DNA of 32,675 nucleotides. It comes from Rhodovibrio sodomensis (GTDB taxonomy: Bacteria > Pseudomonadota > Alphaproteobacteria > Kiloniellales > Rhodovibrionaceae). Shown here piece after piece: positions 24,465 through 31,975 of this stretch. The position numbers were made by a program, and so were the translations under genes. The stretch is taken from the NCBI RefSeq assembly GCF_016583645.1, contig NZ_NRRL01000050.1, positions 1 through 32,675 of the forward strand. Reading direction: 5' to 3'. Position 1 is the stretch's first letter. Each line of letters opens with the position of its first letter. The notes below the pieces were generated by a model. That model was given only the letters and a program-made list of their open reading frames with translations, ran no database searches and was not told the origin of the DNA.

Positions 24465-25588
24465 GACGCCGCCTCCGACGCGCTTGCGAGCCTGGGGCTG
24501 CGGGTCCGCCGTCCGGGATGTCGGAGGAGCACGTAGAAGGGCGCCGCGATCGCGGCGACGGCGACCAGATAGCCGAGCGGGGCGAGCGCCAGGTTGCCGA
24601 TCGTCAGGTCCACCAGCGCCAGCTGACCGGCCTGCAGCCCGGCCACCAGGCCGACCCCGATCCCGATCCGCTGCGCCTGACCGCGCCTGGAGAACTCACC
24701 GGCCAGGATCGTGGCCAGCCCGATCCCGGCGAAGGCGAGCGTGTACAGCGGGAACTGCAGCCGCCGGTGGCCTTCGGCGATCAGTTCGCTGGCGTAGCGC
24801 TGGTCAGCGTCCGTGTCGCGCGGCCATAGGAGATTCTGCAGGTAGCGTTCTTCCGGCTGCCGCCAGCGGTCGCCGACCGCCTGCTGCAGCTGCTCGATGT
24901 CGACCGTGTAGCGGTCGAAATACAGCATGGACAGCTTGCCGTCGGCCTCGTCGACCGACTGCCGGCTGCCGTCGATCAACAGGACGCGCGGACCGGCGTC
25001 CGTCTGCACGATCGCCCCGCGCTCGGCGAGCAGCGTCACCGCCGGCTGTTCGCGCGCGTCGTGCAGCATCACCCCGCGCAGCGTGCCTTCGGACGTCCGG
25101 GAGCGGACGTAGACGGTCAGATTCTCGCCCAGGGTGTTGAACACGCCCTCCTGCAGCAGCACCGAGGAGTAGCTGCTGCGCATCTCGTACTGCAGGTCCT
25201 TGAACTCGCGGTAGCTCGCCGGCAGGAAGTAGAGCGAGACCGAATAGACCACCACCGTCAGCCCGGCCGCCAGGATCACGCCCGGCTTGGCGATCTGCCA
25301 CTGGCTCAGGCCGGCGGCGCGCATCACCGCGAGCTCACTCTCGTTCGCCAGCTTGTTGTAGAAGAACAGCACCGCCACGAAGGTCGCGATCGGCAGCACG
25401 ACGCCGAAGAAGCGCGGCAGCATCAGGCTCATCAGCGCCAGGAAGTCGCTCACCGGCAGCCCGCGGTTGACGATGTAGTCCATGAACCTGAGCGACTGCG
25501 ACAGCCAGACGGCCAGCGTCAGCGCCAGGGTGATGAACACCGTGACCCAGATCAGCTGGCGCAGGATGTACTTGGTCAGAACCGACAT
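24461..25588 (-). CDS. lptF: LPS export ABC transporter permease LptF
   Basis: A 375-residue partner of LptG. It begins MSVLTKYILRQLIWVTVFIT and has LSQSLRFMDYIVNRGLPVSD, the helix region LMLPRFFGVVLPIATFVAVL, the LptB-contact segment NESELAVMRAAGLSQWQIAK, a periplasmic jellyroll (VLLQEGVFNTLGENLTVYVR), and C-terminal helices with LAFAGIGLATILAGEFSRRG. It is first in the lptF-lptG-lptD order usual in alphaproteobacteria and proteobacteria generally. The ATG at 25588 has no purine-rich ribosome binding site on its own strand (the bases upstream read CCTCCTTC), which is unusual for such a gene. The 228 bases to the divergent gene at 25817 must contain its promoter. Confidence 0.95.
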   Translation of the reverse strand: MSVLTKYILRQLIWVTVFITLALTLAVWLSQSLRFMDYIVNRGLPVSDFLALMSLMLPRFFGVVLPIATFVAVLFFYNKLANESELAVMRAAGLSQWQIAKPGVILAAGLTVVVYSVSLYFLPASYREFKDLQYEMRSSYSSVLLQEGVFNTLGENLTVYVRSRTSEGTLRGVMLHDAREQPAVTLLAERGAIVQTDAGPRVLLIDGSRQSVDEADGKLSMLYFDRYTVDIEQLQQAVGDRWRQPEERYLQNLLWPRDTDADQRYASELIAEGHRRLQFPLYTLAFAGIGLATILAGEFSRRGQAQRIGIGVGLVAGLQAGQLALVDLTIGNLALAPLGYLVAVAAIAAPFYVLLRHPGRRTRSPRLASASEAAS

Positions 25589-25816
25589 GAAGGAGGGCTG
25601 GCCGCGCGCGGTGGGGTGGGCCGCCCGGCGGGCGGCGCCACGGTCGCTCCCGTCTTACCGCCTCCGCCGCCGGAGCGTCCAGCGCGGAGCCCCGGCCGGC
25701 GATGACCGGTTGCCCCAGTGCCGCCGTCCGGGCTAACCCTATGTCAGCATCGCGTCCGGCCCGGCCGGCCATGCGACGGTTTCAGCCGCGCGGCGTCCAA
25801 GACGAACGGAGGTGGT

Positions 25817-26428
25817 ATGGCCAAACGGTACGAGCAGGTGGTGCGCCTGAGCGCCGACCTGCGCGGCGTCGAGCCCACCGTGCGGCGGCGCTTCGAGGTG
25901 CCCGCGGAGATGACCCTGGCGGACCTGCACGAGGTGCTGCAGGTGACCTTCCAGTGGGACGACGACCACCTGCACAGCTTCCAGGCGGGCGAGACGCGCT
26001 ACGGCCCGCCCGAGGTCCGCGACGGCTTCGGCCCGCCGGTCCAGCCCGAGGAGGGGATCAAGATCGGCACCCTGGCGCGCAAGGGCCGCCAGCGGCTGCG
26101 CTACCTGTACGATTTCGGCGACGACTGGCTCCACGACATCCGGATCCTGCAGGTCCGCGACGCCGACCCCGAGCGCCCGGCGCCGGCGCTGCTGCACGCC
26201 CAGGGGCGCACCCCGCCGGAAGATTGCGGCGGGCCGTTCGGCTACGCCGCCTTGTTGGCGATCCTCGACGATCCCACGCATCCCGACCACGCCGAGTACG
26301 CCGAGTGGTATCCAGACGGCATCGATCCGCACGCGCCGGAAACCGAGGGGATCGAGAAGCGGCTGGAAGCGCTCCGGCGGGAATGGCGGCCCCGCGGCCG
26401 GCGGAGCACCAAGGCGGTGGGCGCCTGA
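25817..26428 (+). CDS. Plasmid pRiA4b ORF-3 family protein
   Basis: A 203-residue soluble protein of the pRiA4b ORF-3-like family, whose molecular role is unknown. It shows the typical EPTVRRRFEVPAEMTLADLH, LQVTFQWDDDHLHSFQAG, the conserved YLYDFGDDWLHDIRI and CGGPFGYAALLAILDDPTHP, and then EWYPDGIDPHAPE. The size and order are those of full-length members. The start is well supported by GGAGGTGGT directly before the ATG at 25817; the frame is open upstream to 25718 without resemblance. Its neighbour on the same strand is a SWIM-SNF2 helicase 158 bases downstream. Members are found on chromosomes and plasmids; no sign of recent transfer is visible here in base composition. Confidence 0.92.
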   Translation: MAKRYEQVVRLSADLRGVEPTVRRRFEVPAEMTLADLHEVLQVTFQWDDDHLHSFQAGETRYGPPEVRDGFGPPVQPEEGIKIGTLARKGRQRLRYLYDFGDDWLHDIRILQVRDADPERPAPALLHAQGRTPPEDCGGPFGYAALLAILDDPTHPDHAEYAEWYPDGIDPHAPETEGIEKRLEALRREWRPRGRRSTKAVGA

Positions 26429-26438
26429 CCCGAAGCGA

Positions 26439-26486
26439 CCCGGTCCGGCCCGACGCCCGCAAGGCGCTTCGGACGCCGGACCCGGG
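26439..26486 (+). terminator. Possible GC-rich stem-loop after the pRiA4b-type gene
   Basis: CCCGGTCCGGC-like bases at 26439-26450 can pair with GCCGGACCCGGG at 26475-26486 with one bulge, enclosing a 24-base GC-rich loop. It lies just after the gene stop, but has no T-run, so intrinsic termination is uncertain. GC-rich DNA forms such pairings by chance. Confidence 0.25.
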
Positions 26487-26586
26487 CGCGGGCTAAGCCG
26501 GCGCGCCCCCGATGCCCGGGCCGCCCGGCCGCAGGTCGGCACGGCTCAGCTCCCACCGGCCGCCCAAGTAAGGAGACGCACCGCGA

Positions 26587-29500
26587 ATGCCCGACCAGCC
26601 ATGGACCGCCAGCGGCGACCTGTCGCCGCGCGAACTCGAGGAAGGGCGCATCTACGCCGACTCCGGGCGCGTCGAAATCGACGAGATCTTGGAGGTCGCA
26701 CCGGAGCGCTTCGCGCTGACCGGCTACGTCCACGGCCGGCAACGCGATCCCTACCTCGTCGACGCCAACATATTCACGGACTCCCAGGGACGGCCGCGGG
26801 TCGACGGGATCTGCTCCTGCCCGGTGGCGATGAACTGCAAGCACGTCGCCGCGCTGATGTTCGCCGCGGACGACCGCGGCCGCCTGTCGGCGCCAGACAC
26901 AGGAGACGACGCCACGCCGCCGGACATGACGGACCCGGCAACCCTGCCGGGGCCATGGCACGAGGTGCTGACGCGCCTCTCGGGCGTCCAAGACCCGGAC
27001 ACCGCGGCGAGCCGGCAACGCCTGGTCTACCTGCTGGATCTTCAGCCGACCCGAAGCGGCGCGGTCGTGGCCGTGCGGCCCCGGTCGGTGTCGGTGCTGA
27101 AGTCCGGGGCCTGGGGGAAGACCGACAACCCCTACGACCCGTTCAAGGTCCTGCGCGGCCAGCCGGCGAAGTTCCTCACCGCCGACGACGTCCAGATCCT
27201 GCGCGTCCTCGCCGGCGACACCGACCTCGGCGCCGAGCCGACCGGCTTTCACGGGGCCTACACCCGCATGATGTACACGGGCGGCACCAGCGGGCCGATC
27301 CCGTTGAGCGCGCCGCTCGCCCCGTGGCTGCTCAAGCGGATGCGCGAGACCGGGCGGCTGTACTGGCAGTCGCACCGGACGTCGCCGCCGCTCGCCGCCG
27401 GCGATCCGCTGGCGCTGGAAAGCGGCTGGCGCAAGGAGCCGGACGGCACGCAGCGGTTCGCGCTCGCGCCCACGGACGACGCGGTCGCGGCCGAAACCCT
27501 CGCGATCCTGCCCCTGGATCCGCTGCACTACGTCGACACGGCCGCCGGGGTGATCGGCGTCGCGGAGGCGGACGTCCCGGCGTCGGCCGCCGCCCAGCTG
27601 CTCCGGGCCCCGGCGCTGAAACCCTCCCAAGCGGCTGCCCTGCGCGCGGGCCTGGAGCAGCACGGCGTCACCCTGCCGGCGCTGCCGGCGGCGCCGACCG
27701 CGCGCCGCGAGGCCCAGGTCGCGCCGACCCCGGTCCTGCGCCTGACCCGGAGCCAGCTGCTGCCGGGGTCCGGCGGGCGCAGCTGGAAGGCGGCCTACGC
27801 CAACGTCGGAACCGCCGTGACGATCGGCGTCGCGGAAGCGCGCTACGCCAGCACCTCGGTGGATCTGGACGCCGGCCAGGACACGCTTGAGTCGCTGGAA
27901 GGCGACGAGCTGGTCGTGGTCCGCCGCGACCGGGCGGCCGAGCGCGCCATCGCCAACCGGCTGGCCGAGCTCGGGCTGAAGACCGTCTACCGGGCGGGCG
28001 CGGCCACGCCCTACACGGCCCCGCCGCGCGGCTACACCTTCCTGGACGCCGAGGGCCGCGAGGACGCCGACGCGTGGCTCGGGTTCATGCACGCGACCGT
28101 GTCGGACCTTCGCGCGGAAGGCTGGTCGATCGAGATCGAGGCGGACTTTCCCTACCTCGTCCGGGAGACCGACCGCGCCTGGACCCTCGACATCGACACC
28201 CAGAGCGCCGACGACTGGTTCGGCGTCAGCCTGGGGATCGAGATCGACGGCGAGCGCGTCGACCTCCTGCCGCTGGTGGGCGAGTTGCTCCGGCAGTTCC
28301 CCACGGGCGAGGCCGGCGCCGACGAAGACGCCGCCGCCGAGACGGACGCCCCCACCTACCTGCGCCTCGACGCGCAGACCGTGCTGGCGCTCCCGACCCG
28401 CCGGGCGCGGCGGATCGCCGGGGCGCTGCGCGGGCTGTTCGACCGCGCGCCGCGCGACGGCGCCATCGGCCTGCCGGGCGCGGAGATGGGCGAGCTGGCC
28501 CCGGTGGAGGACGCCAGCGACAGCGGCGACCTCACCGTGCGCGGCGGCGCCGATGTCCGCGCCCTCGCCCGCACCCTTCGCGAGGGGGGCGGGCTGACGG
28601 GGGTCCCGGTCCCGGAAGGTCTGGCGGGCACGCTGCGCCCCTACCAGCACGCCGGTCTGGACTGGCTCCAGACGCTCGCCCGGCACGGCTTCGGCGGCGT
28701 CCTGGCGGACGACATGGGCCTGGGCAAGACCGTGCAGGCGCTCGCCCATGTGCTGAGCGAGAAGGAGCAGGGGCACCTCGACCGGCCGTGCCTGCTGGTC
28801 GCGCCCACCAGTGTGATCTGGAACTGGCGCGCCGAGGCGGCGAAGTTCGCCCCGGGGCTCAGCACGCTCGTCCTGCACGGCCCCGACCGGAAGCAGCGCG
28901 TCGACGCCATCCCCGACGCTGACCTCGTCCTGACCACCTACGCGTTGCTGCCGCGCGACGCGAAAACGCTGCAGGCCCACGGGTATCATCTGCTGATCTG
29001 CGACGAGGCCCAGGCGGTGAAGAACCCGGACGCGCTCGCCGCCAAGCATTTGCGCCAGTTCGACGCCCGGCAGGTGGTCTGCCTGACCGGCACGCCGGTG
29101 GAGAACCACCTCGACGAGCTCTGGTCGCTGCTGCGGCTGACGGTGCCGTCCCTCTTCGGCGACCGGACCGCCTTCCGGAAACATTTCCGAACCCCCATCG
29201 AGAAGCACGGCGACACCGAGCGCCGGGCGGCGCTCGCCCGGCGGGTGCGGCCGTTCCTGCTGCGCCGGACCAAGGAACAGGTCGCTGGCGAGCTGCCCGC
29301 CCGCACGGAAACCCACGAGCACGTTCAGCTGGGCGGCGCCCAGCGCGACCTCTACGAGACCGTCCGGGTCGCCATGGACAAGCGCGTGCGCGAGGAGATC
29401 AGCAAGCACGGTGTCGCCCGCAGCCAGATCACCCTGCTGGACGCGCTGCTCAAGCTGCGTCAGGTCTGCTGCGACCCGCGGCTGGTCAAGCTCGACGCCG

Positions 29501-30033
29501 CCAGGCAGGTCCAGGAATCGGCGAAGCTGGACCGGCTGCTCGCCATGCTGGACGACCTGGTCGCCGAGGGCCGGCAGGTGCTCGTGTTCTCCCAGTTCAG
29601 CTCGATGCTCGCCCTGATCGGGGACGCCCTCGCCGCCCGCGGCCACGGCCACGTCGTCCTGACGGGCGAGACGCGCGACCGGCAGACCCCGGTCAAGCGC
29701 TTCCAGGCGGGCGAGGTGCCGGTCTTCCTGATCTCGCTCAAGGCCGGCGGCACGGGGCTGAACCTGACCGCCGCCGACACGGTGATCCACTACGACCCCT
29801 GGTGGAACCCGGCGGTGGAGGCGCAGGCCTCCGACCGGGCGCACCGGATCGGCCAGGACAAGCCGGTGTTCGTCTACAAGATGATCGCCGAGGGCACGGT
29901 CGAGGAACGCATCGTCGACATGCAGGGCCGCAAGCGCGACCTCGCCGCACTCGTGCATACGGCCGAGGCGGGCGAAGGGGCGGCCTTCACCGAAGCCGAC
30001 GTGGAGAGCCTGCTGGCCCCGATCGCCGCGTGA
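26587..30033 (+). CDS. SWIM zinc-finger SNF2-family helicase
   Basis: A 1148-residue Swi2/Snf2 ATPase. The N-terminus has a SWIM zinc finger, CSCPVAMNCKHV (Cys76, Cys78, Cys84, His86). A long middle region (about 100-650) matches the bacterial SNF2-associated domain in length but has few motifs I can name. The ATPase core has DDMGLGKTVQALAHVL (Walker A, about 708-723), LLVAPTSVIWNW, ICDEAQAVKNPD (Walker B, about 804-815), CLTGTPVENHLDELWSLL, and then helicase-C motifs LVFSQFSSMLALIG, SLKAGGTGLNLTAADTVIHY and RAHRIGQ. Such proteins translocate on double-stranded DNA to remodel protein-DNA complexes, such as stalled polymerase; the bacterial SWIM forms are poorly characterised. AGGAGA lies about 11 bases before the ATG. 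Composition is uniformly GC-rich like the lpt genes, so it looks resident. Confidence 0.93.
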   Translation: MPDQPWTASGDLSPRELEEGRIYADSGRVEIDEILEVAPERFALTGYVHGRQRDPYLVDANIFTDSQGRPRVDGICSCPVAMNCKHVAALMFAADDRGRLSAPDTGDDATPPDMTDPATLPGPWHEVLTRLSGVQDPDTAASRQRLVYLLDLQPTRSGAVVAVRPRSVSVLKSGAWGKTDNPYDPFKVLRGQPAKFLTADDVQILRVLAGDTDLGAEPTGFHGAYTRMMYTGGTSGPIPLSAPLAPWLLKRMRETGRLYWQSHRTSPPLAAGDPLALESGWRKEPDGTQRFALAPTDDAVAAETLAILPLDPLHYVDTAAGVIGVAEADVPASAAAQLLRAPALKPSQAAALRAGLEQHGVTLPALPAAPTARREAQVAPTPVLRLTRSQLLPGSGGRSWKAAYANVGTAVTIGVAEARYASTSVDLDAGQDTLESLEGDELVVVRRDRAAERAIANRLAELGLKTVYRAGAATPYTAPPRGYTFLDAEGREDADAWLGFMHATVSDLRAEGWSIEIEADFPYLVRETDRAWTLDIDTQSADDWFGVSLGIEIDGERVDLLPLVGELLRQFPTGEAGADEDAAAETDAPTYLRLDAQTVLALPTRRARRIAGALRGLFDRAPRDGAIGLPGAEMGELAPVEDASDSGDLTVRGGADVRALARTLREGGGLTGVPVPEGLAGTLRPYQHAGLDWLQTLARHGFGGVLADDMGLGKTVQALAHVLSEKEQGHLDRPCLLVAPTSVIWNWRAEAAKFAPGLSTLVLHGPDRKQRVDAIPDADLVLTTYALLPRDAKTLQAHGYHLLICDEAQAVKNPDALAAKHLRQFDARQVVCLTGTPVENHLDELWSLLRLTVPSLFGDRTAFRKHFRTPIEKHGDTERRAALARRVRPFLLRRTKEQVAGELPARTETHEHVQLGGAQRDLYETVRVAMDKRVREEISKHGVARSQITLLDALLKLRQVCCDPRLVKLDAARQVQESAKLDRLLAMLDDLVAEGRQVLVFSQFSSMLALIGDALAARGHGHVVLTGETRDRQTPVKRFQAGEVPVFLISLKAGGTGLNLTAADTVIHYDPWWNPAVEAQASDRAHRIGQDKPVFVYKMIAEGTVEERIVDMQGRKRDLAALVHTAEAGEGAAFTEADVESLLAPIAA

Positions 30034-30519
30034 CGCCGCGCCGCCGGAGTTCGCGCCCGGCCATCGGCGGTTTGTTCGTTGGCCGAGGTCAAGGGCATTC
30101 TCGATGGGATGGGCGCCGCCCCAGGGCGCAGTCGAAAACCGCGTAGACATCGAAGCCGGTCAAGCGCCCGGGAAACAGTGTGCCATCGATGTCCGGATGT
30201 CTGGCGTGCATGCTCCGCTCGGGCGCGCGGCCGGGGGGCGTGAAGTCGGGCACAAAGCGCGTCCGTGGGCGCGGCGAGCCTGACGCAGCCGTCATCGCGC
30301 AGATTCAGCCATCTCGGAACGGCGCTTCCCGATCTGATCACCGTGAACGAGAGACTTCGGAGTTCCGCCAAGTGAACGGATCGATAGCCGACGCGCTGCG
30401 CGAAGCGGTCCGCTATTCGTCAACGCTGTTCGAAGGCTACGCCAGAACGACGGCCGTGCTTCAGCCAACCGGGGCAGCGGGAGCGCGACCAGTCGCGTAA
30501 CTTCGCAGGCCCGCCGTCG
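30034..30519. other. Region without a convincing gene downstream of the SNF2 helicase
   Basis: Short frames exist on both strands but show no family. The most protein-like stretch is on the plus strand, from about 30373 to the stop at 30500, reading SIADALREAVRYSSTLFEGY. It is only about 42 codons and has no ribosome binding site I would trust. It may be a remnant. No terminator for the helicase gene was recognised. Confidence 0.4.
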
Positions 30520-30924
30520 CTACTCCGGCGTATGGTATCCGCTGCGGAGATCGCCGAGGCGCGCATGCACGGTCTCGACCCGTTCACTGTAGCGCGTCGC
30601 CTCGGGTCCGAGATGACCTGAAACCTCGGAGACCAGCAGGTTCAAAACGCGCATCGCCGCGGCGTAGGGGTCGAACGGGCCGGGTCCACGGTTGTGGCAG
30701 CGGATCGTCTTGTCGGCGAGGCGGGGGCTCTCCGCGGCGCTCATGTCCGTGACGAGCACAACCCGGGTACCGGCGCTTCGCATCATCTCCATCACCGGGA
30801 TCAGCAACTGCGGCCGGCGTCGGAAACCGATCACCAGACCGGCGTCGTCCTCACCCACAGCCGCGAGGTCCTCGGCCATGTCCAGGCCGGTCGTGGGGAT
30901 CAGGCGGACCCCTGACTTGACGCG
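30520..30924 (-). pseudogene. Truncated MurR/RpiR-family regulator: SIS domain only
   Basis: The minus-strand frame between a stop at 30925-30927 and the stop at 30520 encodes about 134 residues: SGVRLIPTTGLDMAEDLAAV, GFRRRPQLLIPVMEMMRSAG, TRVVLVTDMSAAESPRLADK and YAAAMRVLNLLVSEVSGHLG. This matches the C-terminal half of the sugar-isomerase (SIS) domain of RpiR-type regulators, which sense phosphosugars. The N-terminal helix-turn-helix and the first half of the SIS fold are absent, and DNA further upstream does not supply them in any frame. An ATG at 30879 could start a peptide of 119 residues, but it would not bind DNA. I read it as a deletion remnant. Confidence 0.8.
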
Positions 30925-31214
30925 CTACAACGGCGAGCCATCCTGAAACAATGGGTGGCTGTGCAGCTTGCCTACGTCCGAGATACGGCAGCGCGGGTGC
31001 AACGCAACCATACCGGTAGGGCGGCGGTTGCCGGAAAGCGTCAATACGCCAACCGCCGACCATCATGACCGACAAAAATCCGCCCAACCCGCGGCGACAT
31101 CCAGATGGCCGTCTCTGTTACACCACGCTACGGGACGCAATGGCTGGGGCCACGCGCGGCCATTGGAGCCGCTTTTAACGTCTCTGAAAGACGTAGCCGC
31201 TTAACTTGGTCGGC
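30925..31214. other. Spacer of lower GC between the RpiR remnant and the PilZ gene
   Basis: No gene is supported. Base composition is more mixed than in the glycan and lpt regions. A short stem CGTCT-CTGAA-AGACG stands about 35 bases before the PilZ start. It is too short to interpret. Confidence 0.35.
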
Positions 31215-31514
31215 ATGATCGGTTTAGTATCGAAGATCCGAGAGCGCCGTAGCAGCCGTCGGCATCGCCTGCCGTCGCTTATGGTGAGAATCGAGAACCA
31301 TCGGTATCGAACGGCAGACTGGTCGGCGGGCGGGTTCAGGCTCCGGGGCACGATCGAACCTTTTGCCCGCAGTGATCGAGTCCGCGGTCAAATCAAGACG
31401 CCATCTGGCACGCTTGGTTGGTTCATCGCCGAGGCTGCTTGGAGATCCGAAGATGCTGTCGGTTTTCGATTTATCGAGATCGACTCAAATGTCTTTCTTG
31501 ATCTGCACATGTAG
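31215..31514 (+). CDS. Small PilZ-domain protein
   Basis: A 99-residue protein made of a single PilZ domain, the receptor fold for cyclic di-GMP. The Arg-x3-Arg motif stands in RERRSSRRHRLP (Arg11, Arg15), and the second motif, Asp-x-Ser-x2-Gly, in ADWSAGGFRLRG (Asp35, Ser37, Gly40). The beta strands continue with LGWFIAEAAWRSEDAVGFRF. Both ligand motifs are intact, so binding is plausible. Such stand-alone PilZ proteins often adjust motility or polysaccharide secretion through partner proteins; no partner is identified here. The ATG at 31215 is preferred over a TTG three codons earlier; neither has a clear ribosome binding site. GC content is below that of the glycan locus. Confidence 0.8.
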   Translation: MIGLVSKIRERRSSRRHRLPSLMVRIENHRYRTADWSAGGFRLRGTIEPFARSDRVRGQIKTPSGTLGWFIAEAAWRSEDAVGFRFIEIDSNVFLDLHM

Positions 31515-31627
31515 AGCGGGCCCTGTGGATGTCCAATTGACCTTTTAATGATCGGTTTTTGTTAAGGGCTTATCCCGTCGAATCCGGTTATCCAGTATAT
31601 AGTCATCGGCCAAATGGGACAGGCTTT

Positions 31628-31677
31628 ACCCTCAGCCCAGGCTATCGCCTCGACAGGCTAAGTTTGGGCTGAGGGGT
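31628..31677. terminator. Long stem-loop downstream of the PilZ gene
   Basis: ACCCTCAGCCCA at 31628-31639 pairs with TGGGCTGAGGGGT at 31665-31677 over 11 perfect base pairs, plus outer pairs across a one-base bulge, with a 25-base loop. It stands about 115 bases after the PilZ stop and about 55 before the end of the opposing small gene, so it could be a shared terminator or part of a small RNA. It is not followed by a T-run on either strand. The rest of 31515-31729 holds no gene; an AT-rich TATATA stands at 31596-31601 without a matching upstream hexamer. Confidence 0.4.
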
Positions 31678-31729
31678 CTTCGTTACAAATGAGTACGGGG
31701 TGAGATGTTTAGAGGCGCTAGTTGCCGGA

Positions 31730-31975
31730 TTATCGCGGCGACCAAACGCGCTCAACGCCGATCCGCTCAAGCGCAGCACGAGCTGCTGATGGGCTGTCGA
31801 ACTGATTGAAGTGCGCTCGCACTTCGTGTCCTTTCAAGACCTCACCAGTACGTCTAGACGCAGCATTAAGGCCAATACCGCCTTCACGGAACGCCTTGGT
31901 CAACTGCACTTTGTTCAGCCCTGGCACCCACCCCTGGATGAAAACGTCAACGCCTTGAGAAGCGTGACTGCTCAC
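31730..31975 (-). CDS. Small conserved-looking protein, 5' end probably replaced by IS66 end
   Basis: This frame reads VDVFIQGWVPGLNKVQLTKA, then FREGGIGLNAASRRTGEVLK, GHEVRAHFNQFDSPSAARAA and LERIGVERV. It looks like a real small protein of one alpha/beta domain; the pattern of a strand, a Lys-x-x-Leu-Thr-Lys helix and a final Ala-rich helix recalls L7/L12 C-terminal-like folds, but I do not assign a family. The only start in range is a GTG at 31975 with GGTGGGG before it. However, the seven codons after it appear to belong to the terminal repeat of the IS66 element (see finding). The natural start was probably at or just before the Val-Asp-Val-Phe strand, so expression may be lost or altered. 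Confidence 0.55.
   Translation of the reverse strand: MSSHASQGVDVFIQGWVPGLNKVQLTKAFREGGIGLNAASRRTGEVLKGHEVRAHFNQFDSPSAARAALERIGVERVWSPR

Noticed and set aside
26242..30150. Open minus-strand frame of about 1300 codons opposite the SNF2 helicase
   Set aside because: The plus-strand frame has all helicase motifs; the antisense translation is a low-complexity Arg/Gly/Val sequence produced by GC bias.
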